Below are positions 35,720-44,675 of a stretch of 64,000 bases of DNA, piece after piece; the stretch's first letter is position 1, and each line of letters opens with the position of its first letter. The notes under the pieces were generated by a model. The model was not told the DNA's origin, made no database searches, and saw only the letters and a list, made by a program, of their open reading frames with translations. Source of the stretch: Deltaproteobacteria bacterium. Its GTDB lineage: Bacteria; Desulfobacterota; GWC2-55-46. The stretch covers positions 62,001-126,000 of the forward strand of contig JACOUO010000011.1 of the NCBI GenBank assembly GCA_016177845.1, given 5' to 3'. Both the position numbers and the translations under genes were made by a program.

Positions 35720-38440
35720 ATGGCAGTAGAGAGAAAACCGGCGCCTGAGCCTGAGAGCAAGGAGGTAATACTCCGCAATGGCCAGAGCCTTCGCGTAAGG
35801 CCGATAAGACCTGATGATAAAAAAAGGCTTGAGGAGCTTTTTTACCGTTTAAGCCCCCGCACAAGATACCTCAGGTTCCAGTACGCTAAAGACCATATTA
35901 CCGAACAGGAGCTTAAGTACTTTACCGAGGTCTCGCCTCCGAAGAGGTTCGCGTATGTGGCAACTATCGGCGAGGCTGAGAACGAAAGGATAATAGCAGT
36001 CGGAAGATGGGACATGCTGCCTGACGGAAAAAGGGCGGAGATAGCCTTTACGGTTGAAGATAATATACAGTTAAGAGGACTTGGAACAATTCTTCTTGAA
36101 GAGCTTTCAAAGGCCGCAGGCATGTATAACATAACAGGCTTTGAAGCGCAGGTGCTCGAGGAAAATGCCCGCATGCTTGAGGTGTTTGACGAGAGCGGGT
36201 TCAAACTTAAAAAGCATTTTGCGGAAGGCCTTTATTCCATATCAATCGACCTGAAAGACCAGGAAGAATACGCAAAGAGGCAGGAGTACCGTGAGCATGT
36301 GGCAAGGAGCGAAGGCGTAAGAAGGCTTCTTTATCCCAAGAGGGTGGCAGTAGTCGGCGCGTCCAAAGACCCGAACAGCGTCGGCGGCGCGCTCTTCAGG
36401 AATATGCTCAAGGACGGTTTTAAAGGTGTCGTCTTTCCGATAAACCCGTCTGCGGAGTCAATTGCGGGCGTTCTTGCCTATCCCAGCGTGCTTGAGGTGC
36501 CCGGAGAGATAGATGTCGCTGTTATCGTGGTGCCTGCGGAGAGGGTGCTTGATGTCGTTGACCAGTGCGGGCAGAAGGGCGTAAGAGGGCTTGTCATAAT
36601 ATCAGCAGGCTTTGGAGAATCAGGCCCTGAAGGGGTCGAAAGGGAAAAAAGGCTTTTGGAGAAGGTCGTCTCTTATGGGATGAGGGTAATCGGGCCGAAT
36701 TGTCTTGGTATACTTAACAATACGGTTGATGTAAGGCTCAATGCGACATTCTCTCCTATTGCTCCGCCATCCGGCAATCTGAGTATCGGCTCACAGAGCG
36801 GAGCCCTTGGGCTTGCCCTTCTTGACCATGCAAACAGCATCAATCTCGGCATTGCTGACTTTGTCTCCATAGGCAACCGTATAGATATTTCAACAAATGA
36901 CCTGCTTGAGTTCTGGGAAGATGACAAGAACTCCGATGTTATAGTCCTCTACATGGAGTCCTTCGGCAACCCAAGAAAGTTCGGGCGAATTGCCAGAAGG
37001 GTCTCTCATAAAAAACCTATTATCGCCGTCAAGGCGGGCCGCTCGGTTGTCGGCGCAAAAGCAGCGACTTCTCATACAGGCGCGCTTGCGGCATCTGATG
37101 TTGCCGCTGACGCGCTCTTCAGGCAAGCAGGCGTAATAAGGGTAATAACCATTGAAGAGATGTTCAATGCCGCTGAGGTGCTTACCCACCAGCCCCTTCC
37201 CAAAGGGGGCAGGGTAGGTATACTTACAAATGCGGGAGGCCCCGGTGTGCTTGCGGCTGACGCATGCGAAGGTTTCGGGCTTAAAGTCCCTCCGCTTACG
37301 GAAGACACGCAGAATAAACTTAAAGCTTTTCTGCCAAAGGCAGCGGCAGTTACAAACCCCGTTGACATGATCGCAACAGCCCCTCCCGAATCTTTCAAAA
37401 AGGCGCTTACCATTATGCTCGATGACCCGGGCATTGATTCTGTCATTTTAATATATATACCTCCGCTTGTTACAAAGCCTGAGGACATCGCGCATTCCAT
37501 AAATGAGGCGCTCCTTGAATACAAGGGCGAAAAGCCTGTAGTGCCTTGCTTCATGATGTCGCAGGCGACAATGGAAGGCATAAGGAGGGATACTAACTTA
37601 AGGCCGTTCGTATTCCCTGAAGATGCTGTGCAGGCGCTTTCATTTGCCTATAACTATTCCAATTACAAGACTATGGAAGAGGGTAGGATATTGAAATTCC
37701 CTGATATCGATACCGATGTTGTCAGGACGGCAATATTCCCGCAGCCGGCGCAGGTTAAGAGGGGATGGATGATGCCGGAGGCCGCGTTGAAGCTTCTTCA
37801 GGACTACGGCATAAATACGGTTGATACAAAGGTTGCGTACTCAGAGGATGAAGCCGCGGAGGCCGCGCGCAGGCTCGGTTTCCCGGTTGCCATGAAGGTC
37901 CGCTCAGCGAAGATAGTCCATAAGACGGATGTCGGAGGCATAGCCATAGGTCTTAGGGATGCTGAAGAGGTCAGGAAGGCATTTACTGAAATGAAGCTCA
38001 GGCTTGAGTCCCTTGGCAGAGGGCCTGAGATGGAAGGCGTCATACTCCAGCCCATGGTAAAGGGCGGGCAGGAGATGATAGTCGGAATGTCCATTGACCC
38101 GCTCTTTGGCCCGCTTGTCATGATAGGGCTTGGCGGCACGCAGGTCGAGCTAATCAAAGATGTTGCTTTCTCAATCCATCCTTTAAGAGATGTTGATCCT
38201 GAAAGGATGCTTAAGCAGCTTAAGAGCCTGCCTCTTTTGCAGGGCTGGAGAGGAAGGCCAAAGGGGGATATCGAGTCGCTTAAGGATGTGCTTTTGAGGT
38301 TCTCAGCCATTATCGAGGACTTCCCTGAGATTGACCAGATGGAGATAAACCCTCTTATAGTCCTGAGCGAAGGGCAGGGGTGCGCTGCTGTTGACGCAAG
38401 GGTATATGTAAAGTCGGCCCCAACCGAGCTTACTATTTGA
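35720..38440 (+). CDS. GNAT acetyltransferase / NDP-forming acyl-CoA synthetase fusion
   Basis: 906 residues. A GNAT domain lies at the N-terminus (about 17-160; RGLGTILLEELSKAAG gives the acetyl-CoA loop). Next come the CoA-binding domain (VVGASKDPNSVGGALFRNML), a succinyl-CoA-ligase-like domain with the catalytic histidine H452 in ATSHTGALAA, and a C-terminal ATP-grasp domain (GFPVAMKVRSAKIVHKTDVGG). In PatZ/YfiQ the GNAT part is at the other end. The retained histidine suggests real acyl-CoA synthetase activity besides lysine acetylation, but this is untested. It is a long single gene. Confidence 0.88.
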   Translation: MAVERKPAPEPESKEVILRNGQSLRVRPIRPDDKKRLEELFYRLSPRTRYLRFQYAKDHITEQELKYFTEVSPPKRFAYVATIGEAENERIIAVGRWDMLPDGKRAEIAFTVEDNIQLRGLGTILLEELSKAAGMYNITGFEAQVLEENARMLEVFDESGFKLKKHFAEGLYSISIDLKDQEEYAKRQEYREHVARSEGVRRLLYPKRVAVVGASKDPNSVGGALFRNMLKDGFKGVVFPINPSAESIAGVLAYPSVLEVPGEIDVAVIVVPAERVLDVVDQCGQKGVRGLVIISAGFGESGPEGVEREKRLLEKVVSYGMRVIGPNCLGILNNTVDVRLNATFSPIAPPSGNLSIGSQSGALGLALLDHANSINLGIADFVSIGNRIDISTNDLLEFWEDDKNSDVIVLYMESFGNPRKFGRIARRVSHKKPIIAVKAGRSVVGAKAATSHTGALAASDVAADALFRQAGVIRVITIEEMFNAAEVLTHQPLPKGGRVGILTNAGGPGVLAADACEGFGLKVPPLTEDTQNKLKAFLPKAAAVTNPVDMIATAPPESFKKALTIMLDDPGIDSVILIYIPPLVTKPEDIAHSINEALLEYKGEKPVVPCFMMSQATMEGIRRDTNLRPFVFPEDAVQALSFAYNYSNYKTMEEGRILKFPDIDTDVVRTAIFPQPAQVKRGWMMPEAALKLLQDYGINTVDTKVAYSEDEAAEAARRLGFPVAMKVRSAKIVHKTDVGGIAIGLRDAEEVRKAFTEMKLRLESLGRGPEMEGVILQPMVKGGQEMIVGMSIDPLFGPLVMIGLGGTQVELIKDVAFSIHPLRDVDPERMLKQLKSLPLLQGWRGRPKGDIESLKDVLLRFSAIIEDFPEIDQMEINPLIVLSEGQGCAAVDARVYVKSAPTELTI

Positions 38441-38553
38441 TTCTACAAAGGATTTGACTAAGTTCCTGAACTGAAGTAAAATTACAAACGCCTTGAATGT
38501 ACGGTTTAGAGTTTTGGTCTTTTGCTCTTCCCTCCAGAAAAAGGAAATTGTAA

Positions 38554-39444
38554 TTGAGCAGTTCTCCAAAAACCCCTGTCATCCGCAAGAATCCCCTATA
38601 TAAAAAAGCAGCTCTTATCTTTGGCATACTTGCCGCAGGCTTTGCCATGTTCTCGATAACCGCGTTTTATGCCATACCCGCGCATTTTATCGAGGGCTGG
38701 ATAAAAGAAAAGCTCAAGGAACGGTTCGGCATAACGGTTGCCGATGAAAAATTCGAAAGGGTTTTTCCCTTCGGGCTCTCTGTCTCAAAGGTCGAGTTTT
38801 TTAACGGCAGCGGCAAACCTTTCCTCTACCTCGATGAACTCAATGTGAAGTTCAAACCCTTAAGCATCTTTACCGGAAATTTGAAGGTTGGGATCAGTGC
38901 CGTTGCGGGCGGGGGTGAGCTTAACGGCGATTTTTCCATCAGGCCGGGCGGTGTTGCGCTTAATCTCAAGGGCAGGCAAATCGGTTTTAATAATTTCCCT
39001 ATTCTTGAATATTCAGGCATAAAAATAGACGGTGCTTTTAATAACGATCTTTCAATTGAGGCAAAGAACGGCGGGTGTCCGACAGGTTATCTTGATGTGA
39101 AGGCTGAAGTCCTCAGGGGCGGGGAAATTCGGTTTATGGGATATCCTCTGCCGGTCGGCGACCTGCAAAAAGCAGGCGCCGCCGTGGAGTTAGGCAACTG
39201 CGAGGCAAAGGTGGAAGGCGTATGGCTTGAAGGCAGCGACCTTTCAGCAAGGCTTCAGGGCGAAGTCACTTTGACCGCGCCCTTTTCCGCAAGCCCCATT
39301 GACTTAAGCCTTGAGCTCATACCCAAGGAAAATCTGATAGGAAAGGAATTCATACTGTCATTCATAAACGCGTACAAAAGGTCTGCAAATTTTTACTCTG
39401 TCCCCGTAAAGGGCACTATCGGAAACCCTGCAATGGTAAAATGA
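38554..39444 (+). CDS. gspN: Type II secretion system protein N (GspN)-like
   Basis: 296 residues starting at a TTG with AAGGAA about 8 bases upstream. One N-terminal membrane helix (ALIFGILAAGFAMFSITAFYAI) anchors a periplasmic AsmA/GspN-like beta-rich region: IEGWIKEKLKERFGITVADEKFERVFPFGLSVSKVEF, then an LDELNVKFKPLSIFTGNLKVGI segment and a C-terminal VPVKGTIGNP. Similar single genes occur in type II secretion clusters, but no other gsp gene is in the window. It could also be a stand-alone AsmA-like protein. Confidence 0.75.
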   Translation: MSSSPKTPVIRKNPLYKKAALIFGILAAGFAMFSITAFYAIPAHFIEGWIKEKLKERFGITVADEKFERVFPFGLSVSKVEFFNGSGKPFLYLDELNVKFKPLSIFTGNLKVGISAVAGGGELNGDFSIRPGGVALNLKGRQIGFNNFPILEYSGIKIDGAFNNDLSIEAKNGGCPTGYLDVKAEVLRGGEIRFMGYPLPVGDLQKAGAAVELGNCEAKVEGVWLEGSDLSARLQGEVTLTAPFSASPIDLSLELIPKENLIGKEFILSFINAYKRSANFYSVPVKGTIGNPAMVK

Positions 39445-39447
39445 TAG

Positions 39448-41760
39448 TTACTGTTCTTTTTTCCCTGATATTTCCTTAAGAGCCTTCCTTGCTTCATCAG
39501 AGCCCTTGAACCTGTCGCTCAGTTTAAGCGCTGAGCTGAGTTCTTCCTTCGCCAGTTTCAAATCCCCTTTTTTATAATAAGCCATCCCAAGGTGATAACG
39601 GATTGTGGGGTTGTCAGGCGCTTTTTCAACGCTTTCCTTAAGAAGAGAGACGGCTTTCAGATATGTCTCTCTTTGGAAATATATCCAGCCGAGAGTATCT
39701 GATATCTGCGGGTCATCAGGCAACTCCTCTTTTGCCGCTTGAGCAAGGGGCAGGGCATCATCGATCTTGTTCTGCTGCACATATATCCATGCGAGATTAT
39801 TTGCCGCAGGCGCGTACTTCGGATTGATGTTAAGGGCTTTTTTATAGTTCTCTGCGGCTGCGTCAAGCTTTCCGATAGTTTCGAATGTAAGGCCAAGGTG
39901 CATATACGGAGGGATGCTTCCGGGGTCTGACTTTATCGCGCTCTTGTATTGGTCAATTGACTTGCTGACCTCTCCATTTTCAGCGTATATCTTGCCAAGC
40001 TCTATATATGCTGCCGTCATGCCAGGTTGAAGGGTGATACATTTTTTATAGGACTGTTCTGCGTTTGCCGTGTCATTCATCGAGCCGTAAATGCGGCCTT
40101 GCAGATAATACGCGAAAGGGTTCTGTTGTTTTGAAATATAGGCGTTGACCTTCTGGAGCGCTTTGCGGGGCTCGTTCCTTTCAATATGCAGCGAAGCAAT
40201 TTCCCCGAGCGCGTCTATAAAGTCTGGGTTTTTGGAAAGAGCAATCTCATATTGTTCGAAGGCAGCTTTGAAGTTTCCCAGTTGCTTGTACGCGGCTGCC
40301 AAATTCGTGTAACCTGCTGCATCTTCAGGGGCAAGCTGCACGCAGGACCTGAAATGGTTCAGCGCCTCGTTGAACTGGCCTCTTTGAAACCTGATGGTGC
40401 CCGCGATAAGGTGGGCAGAATGGCTGTTCGGGTTTCTTTTTAGGATAAGCTCTACTTCATCGAGAGCGAAACCTGAATCGCCTGAATCAAGGTAAATGGT
40501 TGCAAGGGCTATCCTGGCAGGCTCAAAATCAGGGGCGGCATTGAGCGCCTCGTTGAATTCTGTTTTTGACTGCTCGACATTTTTCTGAAGTGAGTACAGG
40601 TGCCCGAGGTAATAATGGCTGAGATGGAATTTCGGCCCTGTGGTTATCGAGCCCTTAAAATCTGCCTCGGCCTCTTTTATCCTGTTCTCGGCTAAATGGA
40701 GCCTGCCTCTTAAATAAAGCGCAAAGAAATCGCGCGGGTCTTCTTTTATTGCCTCTTCTACGAAAGGCGTTGCGCCTTTGAAGTCGTTTTTGTCCAGCAA
40801 TATCTCCGCAATCCGTTTCTTAAGCACCATTGATTTCGGGTTTTTCTCTATTCCTCTTTTAAGCACCTCGATGGACCTGTTAGTGTTGCGCTCTCCGACA
40901 TAAAATTCAGAAAGCATGAAATATCCTTCAGCTCTCTTCGGTTCGGCGCTGATTATCTGATTATAAGTCTTCTCTGCTTCAGCCGGCCTGTTGGACGCAA
41001 CATAGAAGTCAGCAAGGGCTGAGAGCACCTTGATATCATTGCGGTTGTTTTCAAGCGCCTTTTTTATCTCAGCTTCGGCTTCATGGTTTTTTGAGAGGCT
41101 GAAGTATAATGTAGATAGTGCAAGCCTTGGCGCGAAGTCGTCCTTTTTTACATCTATTGCTTTTTTGAGAAGTTCTTCGGCTTGAATAAAATTGTTTTCA
41201 GCCAGATGGATATTGGCGGCTATCATATAGGGTTTTACTGAATCGGGGTTCCCTTTCAGCACTTGTTCAATTGTCTCCATAGCTTTTCTGAATCTCTTCT
41301 GTCCTGCCAGAGCCGCGGCCTTAAGCATTATTGCTTCAGCATTGGCAGGGTCTTTTTTGAGTATATGGTCTGCTTTTTCCTCGGCATTCTCATATTTTTT
41401 GAATGTAATGAAAAGCTCCCCGAGTTTGAGGTTAGCGTCCGTATGGTTTGGGTCAAGCTGGACAGTTTTGGAAAGCTCCTGGAATGCAGACATTATGTTA
41501 GGCACGCCTTCCAGTTTTAAATAAACCAGAGCGAGATTGTAATGCCCTTCAGCTTCATTTGTTTTGGCTTGTATCGCGTTTCTGAATTCTATTTCGGCCT
41601 CTTTGTATTTTTCAGATTCAAAATATTGTTTTCCGGTCTTCAGGTGCTCCTGAAATTTCTGCTGAGGCGTCTTTCCGCAGGCCGAGAGGTTAATAAAAAG
41701 GAGCCCAGCCAATAATATTTTCGCAAACCCTTTAAAAGAATTAGTTACGCGCTTCTCCAT
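39448..41760 (-). CDS. prsT: TPR lipoprotein of the PEP-CTERM/exosortase system (PrsT)
   Basis: 770 residues. The signal ends in the lipobox LSAC with C28 as lipidation site. After that there are roughly twenty tetratricopeptide repeats covering the whole protein (for example YKEAEIEFRNAIQAK, YTNLAAAYKQLGNF, ALNINPKYAPAANNLAWIY). The length and the surrounding prsK/prsR genes match the PrsT family that co-occurs with exosortases. A scaffold for exopolysaccharide/PEP-CTERM export is inferred. It follows the other TPR gene after a terminator, so expression is probably attenuated read-through or from a weak internal promoter. Confidence 0.88.
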   Translation of the reverse strand: MEKRVTNSFKGFAKILLAGLLFINLSACGKTPQQKFQEHLKTGKQYFESEKYKEAEIEFRNAIQAKTNEAEGHYNLALVYLKLEGVPNIMSAFQELSKTVQLDPNHTDANLKLGELFITFKKYENAEEKADHILKKDPANAEAIMLKAAALAGQKRFRKAMETIEQVLKGNPDSVKPYMIAANIHLAENNFIQAEELLKKAIDVKKDDFAPRLALSTLYFSLSKNHEAEAEIKKALENNRNDIKVLSALADFYVASNRPAEAEKTYNQIISAEPKRAEGYFMLSEFYVGERNTNRSIEVLKRGIEKNPKSMVLKKRIAEILLDKNDFKGATPFVEEAIKEDPRDFFALYLRGRLHLAENRIKEAEADFKGSITTGPKFHLSHYYLGHLYSLQKNVEQSKTEFNEALNAAPDFEPARIALATIYLDSGDSGFALDEVELILKRNPNSHSAHLIAGTIRFQRGQFNEALNHFRSCVQLAPEDAAGYTNLAAAYKQLGNFKAAFEQYEIALSKNPDFIDALGEIASLHIERNEPRKALQKVNAYISKQQNPFAYYLQGRIYGSMNDTANAEQSYKKCITLQPGMTAAYIELGKIYAENGEVSKSIDQYKSAIKSDPGSIPPYMHLGLTFETIGKLDAAAENYKKALNINPKYAPAANNLAWIYVQQNKIDDALPLAQAAKEELPDDPQISDTLGWIYFQRETYLKAVSLLKESVEKAPDNPTIRYHLGMAYYKKGDLKLAKEELSSALKLSDRFKGSDEARKALKEISGKKEQ

Positions 41761-41787
41761 TAAGTCCTCCCGTGCGGGTGATTTTAT

Positions 41788-41821
41788 ATAAAAAAGCGCA
41801 AATCCAATTCTGGATTTGCGC
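41788..41821 (-). terminator. Intrinsic terminator between the two TPR genes
   Basis: On the minus strand GCGCAAATCC pairs perfectly with GGATTTGCGC around AGAATT (41796-41821), followed by a TTTTTTATAT tract. It lies inside the run of co-oriented genes, so it would lower prsT relative to the genes upstream. Confidence 0.8.
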
Positions 41822-41845
41822 TCAGAAAATAACCTGTTGTTGCGG

Positions 41846-43666
41846 CTACCCGATGCCTGTTAATTTTTTAAGGAACCATTTTGTCTCGCTTGCGTGCGGA
41901 AATTCCTCGTTGATGTTCAGTGCCTTTTCAAAGGCCTCTATCGCATTCTCATTGTGCTTCAATTTCTGGAAGAGAAGCCCCATATGGTAGTATATGACTG
42001 GATTGGCAGTGCCGTTCTTAAGTATGCCTGAATATGCTTCAAGGGCTTCATCATACCTGCCAAGCTTGAAATAAATCCATCCGAGTGCGTCTTTCATCTC
42101 TTCGTCTTCAGGGTTTATTGCCGCCCCTTTCATAGCGTATTCAAGAGCGTCCTTATTTGCCCCGGCTTCCGTAAGAGAGTGAGTGATTTTGAGATAAACA
42201 TTTATTGACTGAGGTGAAGCTGCAACCGCTTTTTTATATTCCTCTAGCGCAAGGTCTTTTTTTCCGGATTTTTGATATATCTCGGCAAGCCTTGTGTTTA
42301 TTTTTATTAGCCCGACGGCCTTTTTTCCTGCTTCGTTGTAATGTTCTATGGCCTGCCTGTAATCGTTTTTAATATCGTAAAGGTCTGCCAGTTCAATATG
42401 AGGTGCGATCATTCCAGGATGTTTTGCCAGAATTGCGGTGTACAGTTCCTGTGCCTTTTTATGGTTGCCGAGCTTTGCTTCGGCCCGTGCCTTTGTTATC
42501 GTAAATAACGGGTTTGAGCTCTTGTCATTTTCAGCGGCCTTTACTGCCTGCATGTATAGGCCTGCCCTGTTATAGAGAGTTGCAAGTGTAAGTTGAGCAG
42601 TTGATGCAGTCTCGTCACTGAAGAGCGCAGAGGCCTTGAACCCTGCAATGTTGAAGTCGGCAAAAAAGTCCCCGGCTTTTGAAAATTCGCTATTAGCCTT
42701 CTCATAATCCTTTTCTGATATATGGATATTTGCCATTGCGAGATGTCCGGCATAGTCAAACGGGTCTATCTCGATGGCCTTTGCTGCCGCCTCTTTTGCC
42801 TTTTCAAGATTGCCTTTAAGATGCCAAATTGCAGCGGTATTGAGGAAAGGCTCTTTTAACTTCGGCGAGGCTGCGCTGAGCTTGCCGAATTCCAGCAATG
42901 CTTCATCATATTCCCCTTCAATAGTATTTATAAGCCCGAGGAAATATTCAGTAAGAAAAAAATCCGGATTCAGTTCCTTAAGTATTTTAAAATTCACCTT
43001 TGCCTGTTCCATGTCGCCTGTGAGGATATATCCGGTACCGAGGACAAGATATCCTCCCGATGCCCTGACATCCTCCTTGACAGCTTTATCCGCGTAATCT
43101 ATCGCGCTTTTAAAATTTTCTTCCGCAAGGTATATTCTGCTTAAATTTACATAGTCCGGCCGTATCGTAAGGAGTTTTTCGTAATATGTTTTTGCGTTCT
43201 TTAGAAGGCCCTGGCTTAAGTAAATTGAGCCGATATTTTTGATTACTTCCGGGTCATCTTTGATCTTCAATGATTCAAGGAGGTAATGGAGCGCCTTGTG
43301 GTAGCGCCTCTTGGTTATGTAGAACCTTCCCATGCCTCCATAAATATCCGAGGCAAAGTCCACATCAATTTTCATCACTGCTTCTGCCTGTTCGATAGCT
43401 TTCTTTTCGTTATTATTCCCGAGGTAGGCTATTGTAAGCAGGAAATACGCGGTAAGGTCCTTGGGGTCTTCTTTTATAACCTGAGACTCCATTGTAATGA
43501 CTTTTTCGTATTCGCTTTTTTTAAGGAGGTCTATCGCGCTCTGATGTTTTGATTCAGGCAATTTAGGCTGCTGTGTCAGCGGTATCGCGCCTGAAGCCGA
43601 TGGAGCGAGAAGCGCGCAGCAGACAAGCATCAAAAAAAACATTTTAATTTTGTTTGTGAAGTGCAT
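41846..43666 (-). CDS. Secreted TPR-repeat protein of the exosortase cluster
   Basis: 606 residues with a signal peptide (FFLMLVCCALLAPSASGA). There is no lipobox, unlike the neighbouring prsT. About fifteen TPR units follow (YLGNNNEKKAIEQAEAVMK, GYILTGDMEQAKVNFKIL, DALGWIYFKLGRYDEALEAYS). It is probably periplasmic, perhaps a polysaccharide-assembly scaffold as in AlgK/PelB-like proteins. A clear site (GAAGGAGG) lies upstream of the ATG. The true partner is unknown. Confidence 0.85.
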   Translation of the reverse strand: MHFTNKIKMFFLMLVCCALLAPSASGAIPLTQQPKLPESKHQSAIDLLKKSEYEKVITMESQVIKEDPKDLTAYFLLTIAYLGNNNEKKAIEQAEAVMKIDVDFASDIYGGMGRFYITKRRYHKALHYLLESLKIKDDPEVIKNIGSIYLSQGLLKNAKTYYEKLLTIRPDYVNLSRIYLAEENFKSAIDYADKAVKEDVRASGGYLVLGTGYILTGDMEQAKVNFKILKELNPDFFLTEYFLGLINTIEGEYDEALLEFGKLSAASPKLKEPFLNTAAIWHLKGNLEKAKEAAAKAIEIDPFDYAGHLAMANIHISEKDYEKANSEFSKAGDFFADFNIAGFKASALFSDETASTAQLTLATLYNRAGLYMQAVKAAENDKSSNPLFTITKARAEAKLGNHKKAQELYTAILAKHPGMIAPHIELADLYDIKNDYRQAIEHYNEAGKKAVGLIKINTRLAEIYQKSGKKDLALEEYKKAVAASPQSINVYLKITHSLTEAGANKDALEYAMKGAAINPEDEEMKDALGWIYFKLGRYDEALEAYSGILKNGTANPVIYYHMGLLFQKLKHNENAIEAFEKALNINEEFPHASETKWFLKKLTGIG

Positions 43667-43843
43667 TATCCTGATGACCTCCTTCAGTTACGGCTGAGTA
43701 TACACCTGAAATTGCCGGTTCGCTTGCCGCTACAGCCTCATTTTTCTTTTATTTATTTATTTTATGGCAGGAATACCCGCGTTGGTTTAATAGCGTACGG
43801 AAGGTTTTAAAACTAATGGGATAGCGGTAAATTGAAACTAAAC

Positions 43844-43873
43844 CTTGGTGCCCGGGTTGTCCCTGGCACCAAG
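43844..43873 (-). terminator. Hairpin after the PEP-CTERM gene
   Basis: CTTGGTGCC (43844-43852) pairs perfectly with GGCACCAAG (43865-43873), loop 12 bases, about 22 bases below the PEP-CTERM stop. There is no run of T, only GTTTAGTTTC, so it may act as an mRNA stabiliser or a weak terminator. The message could continue into the TPR gene. Confidence 0.5.
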
Positions 43874-43895
43874 ATAGAGTTGCATAGAGAAAGGA

Positions 43896-44126
43896 TTAAT
43901 TCTCTTTCTTCATTCTCTTAGCAATGCCGAGTGCTGAAAGGCCTGCTCCGACAAGAAGTATTGTTGCAGGTTCAGGCGCGCGGTGAGTCGGAGGAGGGCA
44001 GGGCTGGTGCGAGTTCACGCTCTGGACAACAACGGGCTTGCTGTTTACCCCTGCCTCTGCGAGAGAATTGAAAGAAAGTAATGCTGAAAGTGCGATTGCT
44101 GCGCAAGCTGTGTAGATGATTTTCAT
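43896..44126 (-). CDS. Very small PEP-CTERM exosortase substrate
   Basis: 76 residues from the ATG at 44126, with TAAGGAGG 6 bases upstream. A GTG two codons earlier is possible. Three parts: signal peptide (1 to about 25, ending SLAEA), a ~25-residue mature part with CPPPTH, and the sorting tail at 51-74 (PEP at 51-53, hydrophobic ILLVGAGLSALGIA, then the basic KRMKKEN). The tail is the textbook PEP-CTERM signal read by exosortase. The mature part is unusually short, with a single cysteine and many prolines. Its leader carries a sigma-54 promoter far upstream, and PrsR-type activators are encoded next door. Confidence 0.9.
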   Translation of the reverse strand: MKIIYTACAAIALSALLSFNSLAEAGVNSKPVVVQSVNSHQPCPPPTHRAPEPATILLVGAGLSALGIAKRMKKEN

Positions 44127-44463
44127 AGACACCCTCCTTAGATAGTGTGTTTAGAACAGCTGTCCTCGGGCCAGAAGCCCAGTTGAGCAGACAGAAAACC
44201 AGTAACATGGCGTAAACTCACCAAAGAACCTTTTATCTCTTTTTAAAGCGCTTAGTTGCCAAGAGTAAAAGGTCTCTGCCGTGTTATCAAAATTTTCTGA
44301 AAGCATTTTTTCAGGCTGCCGGCCCAGCGCTAATCAGATATCGGTACAAAAATTTTTATCAGAGAGTTTCGAGCCTTGGCGCCAAGGCTATTTCTCCGGT
44401 CCGACCAATACTGAATAGCCAAACTTTGCGGCAAACACTAAAGACCGGTCAATTACTTATAAT
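44127..44463 (-). other. Long structured leader of the PEP-CTERM message
   Basis: About 330 bases lie between the sigma-54 site and the gene, with no gene of their own. They contain several potential hairpins, including a helix CCGGTC...GACCGG (about 44394-44447, enclosing a TTTG-CCG-CAAA stem-loop) and the perfect palindrome at 44372. This is unusual for such a small gene and may be regulatory. No known riboswitch family was recognised in it. The remaining 44480-44675 shows nothing. Confidence 0.45.
44372..44389. repeat. Perfect 18-bp palindrome in the PEP-CTERM leader
   Basis: AGCCTTGGCGCCAAGGCT is self-complementary with no spacer. As DNA it could bind a dimeric regulator; as RNA it would form a compact hairpin. 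It lies about 75 bases after the predicted start point, downstream of the sigma-54 promoter. Confidence 0.7.
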
Positions 44464-44479
44464 AGCAAATAGCATGCCA
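44464..44479 (-). promoter_or_regulatory. Sigma-54 (RpoN) -24/-12 promoter
   Basis: On the minus strand it reads TGGCATG-N4-TTGCT, 11 of 12 defined positions of TGGCACG-N4-TTGCW, with the required 10 bases between GG and GC. It points toward the PEP-CTERM gene, whose ATG is 338 bases away. PrsR is a sigma-54 activator, and PEP-CTERM genes of other bacteria are known to need RpoN. That makes this a likely PrsR target. Confidence 0.75.
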
Positions 44480-44675
44480 CGGTTTTTATTCTTAAAATTT
44501 GTCGGAATTACAGGGTTTTTTGATTATTTTTTTAACCTGTCACAGAGCACCTTGCAAAACCGTCAACTAAAGGCGACGCGGAAAATTTATGTGCTCTGGA
44601 TTTAGTATTGATTTTCAATATGTTAAAGCTCTCTTTGACTGTAAAGGAGATTTACTCCTGAGTCAGTATGTTTAC

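Noticed and set aside
44390..44450. A second cyclic-dinucleotide riboswitch in the PEP-CTERM leader
   Set aside because: A CGCAAAG-like piece and paired CCGGTC/GACCGG arms are present, but the GCAAACC core and the ordered helices of GEMM-I are missing.
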